A DNA stretch of 64,000 bases, from NCBI GenBank assembly GCA_008692225.1, contig VICG01000002.1:1008001-1072000 (forward strand), written 5' to 3'. Shown piece after piece: positions 48,132 through 60,857 of the stretch. The translations under genes were made by a program, and so were the position numbers. The stretch comes from Monilinia fructicola (taxonomy: Eukaryota > Ascomycota > Leotiomycetes > Helotiales > Sclerotiniaceae). The notes beneath the pieces were generated by a model, which was not told where the DNA came from, did not search any database, and worked only from the letters and a program-made list of their open reading frames with translations. Positions within the stretch are counted from its first letter, which is position 1, and every line of letters starts with the position of its first letter.

Positions 48132-49903
48132 CGTGACCCAGATGTTCAAATCCGTTATAAAGTCATAGGGTTGATTTGTAGAAGTTGAGTCGCAGCGGTC
48201 TTGCTACGAGTTATATGCAATGGCGATACTGTTAAACGACTGCGAGCAATTTCAATACGAAGCATTTTGTGACGAGGATGGGCAAACGTTCTCTTATGAA
48301 GCTATGCACCTTCGTCTACTTGGACCCCAAGGTTCCGTTCAAACCTTACACTATCATCACATAAAACATAGTTATATAGACGCGGTTCCGCGAAATAACA
48401 TGGCTATGTTTGAGTTTGGAGAGCTTACATCCAATAAATTCTGACGATCCTCAACCCCTCGCAGCGTTCATCGCTTGAGGCGGCAGGACAATCAGTCCGG
48501 CCATATCTATAATTATCGTGCTTACACTCGACTATAGCTTTGAGACACGCTGCTAGCCAAAGAAATCATGAAGATGGTGGGAACAAATTCCGACAGTTTG
48601 GGTCTGAAAAATTCAATTCTCGAAGGTCACCAAATGAAGGAGTTCATTGGTGGATTTTAAGCGCTGGTTATCCTTAACACATTACCCCAAGTTGGTGATA
48701 ATGCCGCATAACTACAAGCACTTGCTTTGAAAAGGTAAGGCGGATTTTGATGCAGATTGAAGTGTCTAGACAAAACTTAGAGGAAATCCATAGACATCCA
48801 AGAAGATTATATATAAGGTGATGAAAGTGGCTTTTCGAAAAGAAATCCACGCCATGGTTGGGAATACTTAGCAGGCCACCAGGGCATGATGTGATAGAGG
48901 TAGTATCGGCATCTGACAAACGGCATATTAAAAGGAGCTGGAGAAGACAATTCGCCGTGTAATAGTACCACTCACTCACTCACTCACTCACTTACTATCT
49001 TCTTGCATCTAGATTGTCCCATTCGTCGAGCCAATATCCATATTTGTTTTGGGGGTGGATTGGTGGATTTGATCCAGAAAATCATGGAGGGCGGTATCCA
49101 CGTATCCATATTCGTTTGGCCATTGTCCATATTCGTTGTTGTTGCTTAGTAAAAGTAACTTATCACACAATATATTCCTTGAGGTCATAGGAATTGTGAA
49201 AGAGTCGTAATTTGTGGCTTGTGAATGATATGGTTGAGTTGTTTATCCTAAAATGAAGCTTGATAATCAATCTCCGGCTTTTCTTATTCATTCTTACCTA
49301 ATCCACACACAGCGAACAACCATTATCCGAAAACGCGAAGCGCGAGATAGCGAAACATTCTAGATGGATTGGTAAACTCAACTCAATTCAACTCAACTCG
49401 ACTCAACCGGATTTACAAAGCTTTCACAATGTTCTTTCAGTTCATCCAGAGGTTTGAAATATGGATAGTATACTCGAACACTGCCTGGTAGCTAAGAGCT
49501 TGATAAACAAGCCCCCTAGTTCTATAGAGTCTCCCGTAATTAGGTCATACATATTCTTGGGGCGACTTACTTGTCTTTGATTGAATCTATGAGGTATACG
49601 TAGCTTTCAAAGGCCGAAGTGCGAAGCTAGATTATCTGGGTAGGACAGAATTCCTCCAACTAGGCATGTATATAAGATCCCAAAGAAAGAACGACCCGAG
49701 GACTACATTCCAGACCCCAAGTTCAGATAGTTCTACCATTCACTCGGACGTCTTCATCTTACATCTTACATCTTACTCAGCCTTTATGTCACCACTTTTA
49801 CCCCTCATTCAAGATATCAATAGCTGAACAGTAGATCTCAACCAACGACATCAAAACCAACAATTGGAGTTCTTCAATCAACAATATAAAATCTAACAAT
49901 AAT
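48132..49903. other. Intergenic region between divergent genes
   Basis: Upstream regions of the multi-TM gene (minus) and the NmrA-like gene (plus). Holds a CACT run (48970-48993) and an ACTCA/ATTCA-type run near 49376-49408. A 74-codon frame at 48220 has no support. Confidence 0.5.
48970..48993. repeat. (ACTC)n microsatellite
   Basis: Tandem tetranucleotide, five to six units, between the divergent multi-TM and NmrA-like genes. Confidence 0.9.
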
Positions 49904-51040
49904 ATGGCATCCAAGAAAGTTATTGTCGTATTCGGTGCTACTGGAGCACAAGGTGGTTCAGTTGTTCAAAGCATCCTCTCTGATCCCAAACTAAAGGAGA
50001 GCTGGGCAGTTCGAGGCATCACCAGAGATGTCACGAAACCTTCCGCAAAGAAGCTGGAGTCTCTTGGTGCTGAGACAGTTGCTGCAAACTTGAATGATGT
50101 TGAGTCTCTCAAGTCTGCTTTAAAGGGAGCATATGGTGTCTTCGCCGTTACCAACTTTTGGGAAAGTCAAAGTGCGGAAGTAGAGAAGAAGCAAGGAACA
50201 GCAATTGCAGATGCTGCAAAGGTAATGAAACATCCAATTGTACGAACCAAAATGAGAGAAGCTGGGTCTAATACTATCAACTTATAGGAAGCTGGCGTCC
50301 AGCACTTCATCTGGAGCTCGTTGTTGAACATTACGGAGCTCTCGAAAGGAGCCCTTCCAAAAGTCACTCATTTTGACTCCAAAGCCCACATCGAGGAATA
50401 TATCAAGCAAATTGGAATTCCAGCAACATTCTTCCTTCCTGGATTTTATATGTCGAATATTCCCGGTCAAATGTTGAGACAATTGCCACCTGACAACAAA
50501 TGGAAGCTCGCTTTCCCAATTCCAGCTTCGGCGCCTGTTCCACTTCTTGCTACTGGTGAGTAATCTTGCGCTACAGGTTCAGAGGAATCATTCACTGATA
50601 AATATCTCACAGTTGAGGACACTGGCAAATTTGTCAAAGGTATTCTTCTCAACAGAGAGAAGGTCCTTGGAAAGCGAATTTACGGTGCCACCAAGTACTA
50701 CACTTTGACTGAGATCTTGAATGACTTCAAGGAACAGTTCCCTGTTGCTGGTGAAGGAGCAGAGAATGTTGAACTTCCTCACGATGTCTACAAGGGAATC
50801 CTCGGTAGTTTTGGCTTGAACAGCGATGCTCAAGAAGAGTTGCTACAGAACATGAGATTGTTGAATGAGTTTGGTTATTACGGAGGTGATACTTTGGAGC
50901 CAAGTCAATCAGTAAGTTTCCCCAATGAGATATATTTAGATTGGTTCCCGTGTTAATACTTTACTTAGATCTTGGTGGACAAATTGACAACATGGAAGGA
51001 GTTTATTGCGAAGAGTCCTGCTTTTGCTGGATTGACATGA
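49904..51040 (+). CDS. NmrA-like NAD(P)-binding protein
   Basis: Four exons (49904-50221, 50288-50555, 50613-50911, 50969-51040); introns of 66, 57 and 57 nt, all phase-consistent; product 318 aa. The N-terminus has the Rossmann dinucleotide motif VFGATGAQGGSVVQSIL, then the NmrA-type AANLNDVESLKSALKGAYGVFAVTNFWE and a HFIWSSL strand. The catalytic Tyr-Lys pair of active short-chain dehydrogenases is not evident, as in NmrA/HSCARG regulators. Family knowledge: these bind NAD(P) and act as redox-sensing regulators or atypical reductases; the substrate or partner is unknown. No cluster context. Confidence 0.9.
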
Positions 51041-52288
51041 GGGTTTGACATGCCATTAGTATTTTATTAGTTAATCTAGGGGACTCTTTAAGTTGCTACT
51101 CAAGTAGATATGAATAGGATTGATGATTTTTAAAATCTTTACTACTAGTAATATTGTACGGAGTATCGTGTTCTTGTAACTTGGATATAACATAATCATG
51201 CTCTGTCTGTATAAGACTGAAAGGTAGACACACCCAACACCTGTTGTACTGCTGTACAGTATATAAAGTATGTACAATATGTTGTATAGTATATAAAGTA
51301 TATACAATATGTATAGTATATAAAGTATATAAAGTATATATAAAAGTATATAAGTATATAAGTATATAAAGTATATAAAGTATATAAAGTATATAAAGTA
51401 TATAAAGTATATAAAGTATATAAAGTATATAAAGTATATAAAGTATATAAAGTATATAAGTTATTATTTAGCTACCTATCTAGGTAGATGTGTAACTTAC
51501 TAGATCCATAGATGAAGAATATTGATACCTTACGAGTAGATGAACTAATACAACAAAATAGATGGACTCGAGACAAAATCATAAGCTTGAACCTTTACTA
51601 ATAAATAATAAGTCTACTACTTGTAGTAACTTACTCCGTATAAGTAGTAAGCACTGTACCCCCTTGACAGAAATAAATGCCGAGGTTCCCACTCCAGAAG
51701 CGAATTTCGGGATCGGGAGTCTTTTTGATGATTTCCCCCCAACCTCCATGAGGAATTCAAATCATTCAGGTTCAAGATGAACTTCACCATATCTAGGTAG
51801 CCATAACCATAATTATCATCACTCTAATCCCAAACTCTTCACTCTTCACTCTTCGTTCTTCTTTCTTTACCACCTATACTTTTATTTGCCTATATAATAT
51901 TCTTATCTGTGTATATCACCGCCTTTTATTGAGGTTATCCAAAATTCTGCATTGCATCGAGTTCCAATCCAACCAACTTCCTCTTCCTCTTCCTCTTCCC
52001 CTTTCAATCCTTCAAAGTTTAACTTCCAATCAATCCAAAACACCCCCGCAAAAATTATACAGTCACACTCACACTCACGCTCACTGGCTCTTTATCTTTA
52101 GACTTGTTCTCGGTCATCACGAGCTTGGATCTCATTAGAATTCCTTATATCTCATCCCGAGGTCATATCCAAACCGACAATTTTGCGATCAGAAATTATC
52201 AAACACGCCTCACAGCCAAACGACCTTCACGGTCTGCGTGGTACGTCGGCACGGTATATACGAAGATAATTGAATCGAATAATTTATT
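51041..52288. other. Intergenic region with long microsatellite
   Basis: Upstream of PEX13. Contains the TATATAAAG array and, closer to PEX13, pyrimidine-rich leader-like DNA (about 51825-52090). No gene. Confidence 0.6.
51258..51462. repeat. (AGTATATAA)n array
   Basis: About 200 bp of nine- and ten-base units containing TATATAAAG, perfect in its second half and degenerate in the first, where TGTACAATATG blocks are interspersed. Confidence 0.9.
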
Positions 52289-53746
52289 ATGGCTTCACCG
52301 CCAAAACCGTGGGAAAGAGGTGGCACTGCAGTTAGTACTGCACTTCCAAGTCCTGGTCAGTATCTCCTATATATCATTATCTTATACCCTTGTTTGATAA
52401 CATCCTAATTTCTGTGCGCAGCCATGACTTCAACTACTGCTGCTACATCAGGCAGTTCAGCGGGGCCATCGGTCTCATCATCCACAGCTACTTCATCAAG
52501 CGCACCAGCTATCCCCGAACGACCATCAACTCTCACAAATACCGTCAATCAAAACGCATCCTCATATTCGCCATACGGTGCAAACAGACTAGGAGCAGTA
52601 GGGCTTCGCCATATGGCATGGGGGGTATGGGATCATATTCGTCGCCGTACTCAAGAATGGGAGGCATGGGTGGCATGGGAGGATATGGGTATGGTGGTAT
52701 GGGAGGGTATGGATCTATGTATGGTGGAGGCATGGGCGGGATGTATGGAAACATGGGAGGAATGGGGCCAAATGATGCCAACAGTTTGACTCAGGGCTTT
52801 ACACAGAGCACACAAGCGACTTTCCAGATTATCGAAAGTATAGTAGGAGCATTTGGAGGATTTGCTCAAATGCTTGAGAGCACTTATATGGCTACACACT
52901 CTAGCTTTTTCGGTACGTCTATTTTCCCCTGAACACGCTTTTTGAAGCGATCCACTGACAATCATAGCGATGGTATCTGTTGCTGAGCAGTTCGGCAACT
53001 TGCGCAATACTCTTGGATCCATTCTCGGAATATTTACCATGATGCGCTGGTTACGCACTCTTTTTGCGAAAGTTACAGGCCGTCCGATGCCTGCCGATGC
53101 CACTTCCTTAACACCATCCGCGTTTGCCTCTTTCGAAGGCCGCAAACTACTCCCAGATGGTAGCTCTCCACCTCGTCCATCAAAAAAACCTTTCATGTTC
53201 TTCATAGCAGCTGCCTTTGGCCTTCCATATCTCATGGGTAAAATGATTAGAGCCCTCGCAGCATCCCAAGAAGAAGAGCAAAAACGACTACTTGCCTCGG
53301 GTCAACTAATGGGCCCCGATGGCCAACCCATGCCAGCACAACTCGACCCTTCGAAACTTGATTTCTGCCGCGTCTTATATGATTTTACACCTGAATCCGG
53401 TGCCGCAGTTCAAGGTGTGGATCTCGAAGTAAAGAAGGGAGATCTAGTAGCAGTAATTAGCAAAAGCGATCCCATGGGCAATCCATCCGAATGGTGGCGT
53501 TGCCGTGCACGCGATGGTCGCATGGGATATCTTCCCGGTGTGTATCTGGAAGTAGCAAGGCGACCTGGTCAGCCTATCGCCGAAATTAAGAGCGCAAGTC
53601 AAAGTGGAAGTCGCACGAGTACCTTGACCAGCTCCAGCATCAACAATGCCAACCAAGCAAAAGCACTCGCGGCCCCTCCTGCTGTAGCAGGAAAAGCAGG
53701 GGATATTGGAGTAGAAAGTTTCCAAAAAAGCCAATTCTATTCGTAG
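52289..53746 (+). CDS. PEX13: Peroxisomal docking protein Pex13 (one frame break)
   Basis: Three exons: 52289-52355, 52422-52912 and 52968-53746; introns of 66 and 55 nt are in phase. About 445 aa. The order is the family's: PPKPWE N-terminus, Ser/Thr-rich stretch, Gly/Met/Tyr-rich repeats (YGMGGMG..., about residues 80-125), peroxin-13 domain (SLTQGFTQSTQATFQIIESI, SILGIFTMMRWLRTLF), a membrane span (FMFFIAAAFGLPYLMG) and an SH3 domain (CRVLYDFTPE, WWRCRARDGRMGYLPGVYLEV). It forms the matrix-import docking complex with Pex14 in the peroxisomal membrane. The frame slips at 52601-52603 (GGG); a fourth G would keep NRLGAVG continuous with ASPYGMGG. Confidence 0.93.
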
Positions 53747-55493
53747 GATCTTGGGGGGTTAATAAATAACAGTAGTAGTGTTTTCACCTACCGTTCTGTC
53801 TAGTTCTATCTACGGGGTTGCATGGCGTTTACCGGACATTACTTCTTTTCCATCTGTCTTTCAAAATACGACATGTTAGGGTTACAACAGGGCTCAAAAC
53901 AGACTTAATGACACGTCTAATAAGCAACGGGCCAAAAGGCTCTCTTTGGGCATGATGATACGATACGATACAATAAAATACACATGTTGTAACACTTAAC
54001 ATGTATCAAATCACACTTTCAGCAGAATGTGACACGATTGACACAATTAGATTCGGAGCGAGTCGCAGTCACATTGTTTTATTCTATTCTATTTTGTTTG
54101 ATTCGATTCGATTTCATTTGGTTTTATCTCATCTTCCCTCCCGGTCCACGTAGATACCGTAGATATCTGAACCCCCCCTTCTCCAAACCTCCTCTCCCTT
54201 CATCCAAATCATCCCTCTAGTCTACGTATGGATGGAAAATCCGTCGTATCTATTGAATTCTACTCCATTCCATTCTTCAACATATCTTTCTCTCTCCCCC
54301 TCCCCCTCAATTGCCAATTCGTCGCGCCAATAGCTCAACTGTCGATTCATCGTACCAATAGCTCAATCGACCAATAAATAAACAATGAATCAAATATCAA
54401 CACATCAATCAACACATCAACACAACTACAACCACCACCCACCAACCCACTCAACAAACGATCCTTGACCTACCCACCTACCCACCTAGTAGATAGATAG
54501 ATAGATAGGTAGTCATGACGTGGATATCGTGAAAATAAACCAAGAACGATACCTACCTACCTACCTATCTATCTATCCATTTACCTACCTATCTATCCAC
54601 CACCTACCTACCTAGACACTCTTCAAACATATATACTTACAGCATACATATACATATATACATCTACCTACCCAAAGTAGACAATCTACCCAAGTATCCA
54701 TGGATCTACCTAGTATCTCTCTCCAAGCTCGCAGCTACTTCGTAGTGGATGAGTACCTAGGTAGGTAGGTAGGTAGGCGGTTATTTCCCATTTAATACTT
54801 ACTTACTTACTACCTCCTCCTCCTACTACTACTTACAAGTTACTCCACACAGTACTACATACAGTACTACAAACTACACACAGTACTCCTACTACCCATC
54901 ACTACTCCGTACATACTACTACCTACTGCGAGCGATCCTCCCCTGGGCAAGAAAGAACTCTGCAAGCGTGTACTCGCGCTTGCTCTCTCCACGGACGACT
55001 GCGATTGCGACTGCGATGACCATTGCCTCTGTAGGGGGTGGATGCTGGGAGGTGGGTATCGGTCAACTAACTTTTCATACCCACCAGCTAGCTATTCACC
55101 CTAGCCTGCTACAGTAGTAGGGAGCTTAAATTTCAGTCGGACATGAAATTGGTATGATGACGTCACAAAACTACATCAGAAGTAATTCCAGAAATCATGA
55201 TTGTCACGGGAGAAATTCGCCATCGCTAGGGAAAATTTTCTACATGTAATGAATGGTACTACAGTATTTGCTTCTTGCGACACTGGCAATGCAGCACGGA
55301 ATAATAGCCTTATCCTATCAAGTCTCAAAGGTTTTCTTTTGTTCGTCAATATACACAAGAATAGAAGGGATGTTTTATGAACAAAGTTATCGCCTGCGTA
55401 TAACATCCGTCTAAAAACTTTTGTGGTTGTCTCTGAAATTTCCCCCCACAACAATGGGTAACCAATGAAAATTCCAGTTCTAGGTCAAGATCA
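53747..55493. other. Convergent, microsatellite-rich region
   Basis: Between the 3' ends of PEX13 and TOS1. Contains ATTCT/GATTC-type runs near 54080-54120 and the ACCT/ATCT tetranucleotide cluster. No coding signal. Confidence 0.6.
54485..54780. repeat. ACCT/GATA/ATCT tetranucleotide cluster
   Basis: Interspersed runs: TAGA near 54490-54505, ACCT/ATCT at 54550-54615, and TAGG near 54760-54778, the last being inverted relative to the ACCT run. Confidence 0.85.
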
Positions 55494-57297
55494 TCATGAG
55501 ATAACAAATTTGGAGAGCTGGTTTCCCGTGCTCGTATCGCAAATGCTTTGAATGGCATCTGTTGTCAAACTTGTGGGGAAGTCGTAGCTCGTGGGTAGAA
55601 CCTGAAGATGGATCGTCGAACTTGCGGCGCTGAAGACAACGGCAAGCTTCATCGTATCAGAGGTTGGTCGGACGAAGTAGTCTGAATCGCCTCCGGGTTT
55701 GTTTGTATGAAGTGTAGATTTCAAGAATGTCGAGCCGGCATTGAGTGCTTCCGCAATGTCAAATTCGCCGCATCCAGATTCCCAACATGAGCAACTTGCT
55801 TCTCCATATTGAATCGTGCGAGGTATTTGGGCATTGAGGATCCAAACAGCTGGCATATCTGCATTGAATCCAGCAGTTCCATCCATCGGCATGCCGAATT
55901 CTAGGAGAAACACTTTATCCGCCCCGTTGAAACCATCTACATGTGTGTTAATAATATAAAATCACCATGGCTGGCTCGAGAACTTACGGTACGCGACAGA
56001 TCCAGGTCGCACGTAGCCACAATCATTATTGCTGCACTCTTGGTCGAGCATGACGACAACCTCGGCATCCGATGGCAAGGTTGTATCCGCGAGGATCTGA
56101 GGTGATGATGCACCACTGGTGCCACTGCCATTGACAAAGGAAAGCGAAGCGCCATAAACCTCATCGAATACACCAGAGCCTTGACCTCCGCTAGTAAAGA
56201 AAGAGCTGATTAGCTTTTGATGCTGGATGAAAATGCGAGAAATTAATGGAAGATCAAATTAAGTTGATGAACAGTTCCATTCCCATGAGTTCGATCATCT
56301 AAACGAAGAATATTCAATTTCAAGTCTTTGTACTTACTGGTTCCCAAGAAATACCAGATTATCGAGAGTCTGCTCAGCAGAATTATAATAACCTATTCGG
56401 CTATAAGAGCCAGTTACTACAGCCGTGGTGGAAGTCGTTTTGCTTGTTGATTCGGGAATAGATGTACTAGGGGGTGCATGAGACTCAGAAGCAGAAGTGC
56501 TAGCGGGTGCTTGAGATACCGAAACCGGTGTACTTGGGGGTGAGACTGGAGCTGGTCAGGGAAGTCAGTGACTTAGCAATCATAATAGTGGAATCAATTT
56601 CATACGAGTTTTCTGAGGCTTTGTACCCGCAGCCACATCTTGAGATGTAATTTGAGATGCGGGAGGAGAAGCTTGGGACGTCGCTGTCGGAGTAGTTGGT
56701 CCAAACCAGTTGTTGACCCACGTTTGTACCTGACCATCGATTGTGGCGGTAACCATTTTTCCCGCGCCATCCTGGGCATTAGCTGCTGTAGTGGGAGAGT
56801 TATCATCCCAAGAGACGAGTTGTCCATCAATCGTGGCATAGATTTTGCCACGCTTCTTATTGTCTCCCCTGGCACGTCTATCAAGATGTTGATGATGGCG
56901 ACGGCGTCTAGCGGTCGAGCCCTCACGTTTTTCCTTTCTGGCCGTGGTTGTGCCTGGGGTGTATGCTGCGAACTGCTTCAACTTAAGAGGTCCTGAAGAA
57001 GTTGTTAGTTTGCGATTGAAAACCAGGCTGGAAATCATTGCAATTACCCCGAAAATGAAAAGAAATTTCTTCATCTAACGGTGAAATCGGACCAGAAAAG
57101 GCTTTTGGTGTTGAAGAACAAACTCCATTGGAAGCCATATTTGTAATTTGATTGTACGTTCCTGGTGCGCCGACATTGCTGTACATGATAGCTTCAACTG
57201 GATTGCAGTACCAATTTCCAGAGACCTCTGAACAGCCATTGACAGAGGATACTGCTGATGATAGAATATAGGCCGCAGCCAAAAGGTTATTGCGCAT
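55494..57297 (-). CDS. TOS1-type cell-wall glucan-binding/hydrolase-like protein
   Basis: Five exons: 57297-57048, 56992-56606, 56551-56338, 56190-55988 and 55936-55494; introns of 55, 54, 147 and 51 nt, all phase-coherent; 498 aa. Signal peptide MRNNLLAAAYILSSAVSSVNG. Residues 22-95 are the N-terminal DUF2403-type domain (GNWYCNPVEAIMYSNVG...). A basic, probably Kex2-cut stretch (ARRRRHHQHLDRR) and a Ser/Thr/Pro linker follow. The C-terminal DUF2401/TOS1 domain spans about 275-498 and includes the signature CWESGCGEFDIAEAL (402-416) with Glu/Asp candidates for catalysis. Family knowledge: yeast Tos1 is a covalently linked wall protein that binds beta-glucan. The linker also carries ATIDGQ twice (136-141, 166-171). 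Confidence 0.93.
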
Positions 57298-59773
57298 GAT
57301 TGAGGCTGGGGAATAGAATAAATGGTTGTTCTCTTTTCATTCGACTACCTAAGGAGGAGGGGGAAGACGAGGAGGAAGACGAGGAGGAGGAGGAGGGCAA
57401 AGAAGGGATATAATTATTATCCTTGAAGGTCGTAAGATGAAATATGAATTGTTATTATTGCCTCATTCAATACGTAGGTAATATTTTGATTTAGGTCGTA
57501 CGATTCCAATTTAAGAGATGAAAAGGCTGAGGTGAAGATTGTGACGGTGTAATTGCGCCTTGGGGGAGATTTGGGTTTGTCAGTGTATGACTGTGATTCG
57601 TTCTTTTCTTTTCTGATTTGCTTTGATTTGATTTTAATGTGATTGAATTGAATTGTATTGTATTGTATTGTATGGTATCGTGTGGTATCGTGATATTCGT
57701 GATGTTCGTGATGTTCGTGATGTTCGTGAATAGTGAATAGTGAATAGTGAAGCAGAATGAATGACTGAATGAGGACTGAGGATGTATAATGCAACTAACT
57801 GGTCGCAAAGAGATACAGTGAATGATGGAAGTGTAGGTATGATAGAAAGGTGACCCTCCAAAAAAAGGAGCGACTGTAGTTAATATGTAGGGAAATCTGA
57901 AGGATGGAGAGGGAGAAGCGAAATGCAGGTAGGTGATATGAGAATTAAAGTGAGATTCTCGATGAAGTTTGAATGAATGAATGGATGGATGGATAGTTGT
58001 GAGTTGAGTTGAGTTGAGGTGAGGTGAGTGGAATCGAGGTGAGAGGTACCCTAGGTTGGTGGTTGGTGGTTGGTGGTTGGTTGATCTGGAGAGACAGCGA
58101 GGTTGGAATACAAGTATGATGAAATATGATGATATAAAAGTCCCAAAAGGGAAAGGAAAGACGGATGAAGGATCGTGAAGTGGGTACCCACCTAGTAAGT
58201 GGTCGGGCCAGTCACAACAAAGATAGCTGGAGATATATTGTTGACAGGACGGGAGTGACAAGTACGATGACACTAGGGAATGATAATGATAGTGATGATG
58301 ATAATGATGATGATAATAATAACAATAATAATAATAGATAGGAAGGATCAACATATATTAGTTTGGAAGGATCGATCCCGTCAGCCCTTCTGTTTAAGGA
58401 AGGAAGGAGAATGCCCAGGTGGCTGAAAGAATGTCCAGGCGAGTGATTGACTGATATTACACGCTTGGCCCGGAGAAGGATGGAAGGAAGGAGCTCAAAC
58501 GAAGGGAGGAAGCGGAAGCTGCAAAAACCATTCATGCTATTTATCTTCATCCGCAGGTCAACGGGGCCAGGTGGGTTGGTCAGTGAAGAGGTCGACAGGC
58601 CGCATCGGAGACCAATAGCCGCCATGCGCAATCTCAATCTTCTGCGATCATGATCATTCGTACCTGCATGATAAGGAAGAAGAATACCGTGCCCAGGATT
58701 CAGGTGCTAGTCAGAGGACAGGAAAAGATCAATTGCGTTGCATGACCGGAACCTCAGCCAACCAACCAAATCGTCCCATGGAACATCCATCAAACCACCA
58801 ACGATCGGGAACCAATAAGCAACAACCAAGAACCAACAACCATCCATCATATTCATTTATATCTTACAAAAAGTGAATCCGCCATAAGATCTCCGATTTT
58901 CCTGCCTGGGGGTGTGTTTGTACTCACTCGCATTCTTGGAAAGGCAGGGAGGCAGGTCAATAGGTACAGAGGTAGACAAGTACCTAGGTAGATAATGAGG
59001 CAGTTCTAGTAGGTGGGATATTGTAACATGATAACTCACCAACTAGGAATTTCCAAGGTTCTCAGGTCTAATAATAATTAATAATAAAACGACGGCTCAA
59101 ATGATTCATGTTACTTGATTACTTATTAATATCTTGTCCTCACATCTTTCCTCCCTCCTCCCACCTCCGGAATGATCATTGCTGCATGCAAGAAGAGTTG
59201 TAGACTTCCCCTCCTCGGTGGTTACCGCTGTTGGATCCCAGTTACTGTTCTATGAACCAAGAGTGGACCATTCATTACTTCCCAGAGGGATTGAGAGACA
59301 CCCAGATGAAGAAAGCAAGTCATCAACCCGTGATGCACAGCACGGGTATCATTCTACCGCAGCATGCAAAATCATGTCAAAAAGACCAACGCAAGACGGG
59401 AGGGGTTGAAGAATTTGGGAATTGAATTGGTATGATATGATATGATATGATATGATAATAAGGTTCAAAAATAAAAACATGCATACATTATAAATTGGCA
59501 AAAAATGCAAGGTATTGTCCAAATGGTATCCTGCCTCCTTACTCCATCCTGTGAAGATACATCTAATCATCTCCCCATCATAGTAACTACTACGTCGGTC
59601 CACATCACCCCCCGCCCCGCCCAACACAAGTCGTGTCTGGTCGAAGCCACTTGTTCTCCTCATAAAGAGGCGATCCCCAATGATTGCTATGAACAAACTT
59701 CGCCTTTCTAAATTACACCACGTCCTCAGAATATAGATCTCGTGTGGCGAGTCACACCTCATCCTCCTCCGCT
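57298..59773. other. Intergenic, simple-repeat rich
   Basis: Upstream of TOS1, downstream of the Asp f 4-like gene. Contains GAGGA (57355-57395), GTATT and CGTGATGTT (57650-57730), GAGTT/GAGGT (58005-58030), GGTTGGT (58054-58083), GATAAT (58276-58335) and TATGA (59430-59458) repeats. The 287-codon frame at 57491-58354 is repeat-driven. Confidence 0.6.
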
Positions 59774-60857
59774 TTACATGTTTCCAGCCATGATGACGGT
59801 CAAAGTGGCGGTGCTTTGTGAGATGTAACAACTTCCGTCACTGTTGCCAATGGGTTGAGTGTCGGTCAACCAGTAGTTTTGGGTGGGGTCACTAGTGCAA
59901 TCGGGAGCCTCTTCACTGGTGATGGTCATGTTGTACTTGTTGCCAGCTGAGTTCATGATGGCAGACATGTCGTATCCGGAACCAGTCTTGCGGAATTGAG
60001 CCTCACCCCAAGTGGTGTCGTAGGATCCGGAGAAGGTGGTTTTCTTGCACGCCTGAGCCCAAGCGACTTGGGAGTCCTCGTCAAAGGCCACGGTCTGGGA
60101 ACCACCCGCGGGGATGGCGATGGTGAGCGTGGTGTTCTTGGGTGCAAGAGCAGATCCGGAGAGTGGTTGCATGTCAGGGCCAACCTTGTTCCAGATGTTG
60201 ACGGTGATTGCCTGGGATTGAGTATTGACAAACTTGGCAGTGTAGGAATAGCTTGCTGAGGAATCGGCCTTGATCACGTTGGATCCATATGGACTACCGT
60301 AGTTTCCCTTGTAGAAATCAGTGGTTCCTCCAGCGGCGGCGACAACGGCACCGAAACTGGTTCGAGAGTTGGAGGCTCCAAACAAATTGTCGAAAAGGTC
60401 CTCAATGTCATCGAGGATAGATTCGGTTGATGTTGCAGATGGTTTGGCGGAGCTCGTCTTGGTGGAAGTGGTGGAAGTGCTTGATGAGGATGACGAGCTG
60501 GCAGGAGTGGTATAGCCAGCCAATGGTGCCGAGGTAGTCACAGCATGCTTGTTCTCCGAGAGCGCGGCTGCAAGGTCGGGAGTATAGACAGAGTCGCCGG
60601 CAGAGGAGGTAGGAGTCTTTGAGGCCTTGCCAGCTTCATAGGCTGATGCCCAGTTGACTCCCATGTCCGCCCAATCCAATGACTCCCAATCAACACCGGC
60701 ACTAGTATCCCCTGATTAGCAAATGAGCTTTGTATTCATCGAGATGGCAATCTTACGACTTCTTCTCATGTCGGTGTCGATGGACGTGGGTAGGCTTGGC
60801 TACGGCTTCACCAATGGAAATGGCGGCCAAAACAATTGCGGTGGTTGAGTAACGCAT
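59774..60857 (-). CDS. Secreted Asp f 4-like allergen-family protein
   Basis: Two exons, 60857-60757 and 60701-59774, with a 55-nt phase-2 intron whose acceptor is the second of two close AGs (the first would hit a stop); 342 aa. Signal peptide MRYSTTAIVLAAISIGEAVA, then a His/Arg propeptide-like stretch (HVHRHRHEKK), a Ser/Thr-rich linker, and a domain from about 147: YKGNYGSPYGSNVI, VNIWNKVGPD, SQTVAFDEDSQVAWAQACK, TTWGEAQF. These match the pattern of Aspergillus Asp f 4 (GSNII, FWNKIGPDG, VAFDENSQGGW). Extracellular or wall-associated; molecular function unknown. Same strand as TOS1, with another wall-type architecture. Confidence 0.82.

Noticed and set aside
54485..54780. Tetranucleotide cluster as a CRISPR-like or regulatory array
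   Set aside because: No spacers; simple microsatellite in eukaryotic DNA.
57491..58354. 287-codon minus-strand frame upstream of TOS1
   Set aside because: Built from simple repeats, with no domain and an implausible composition.
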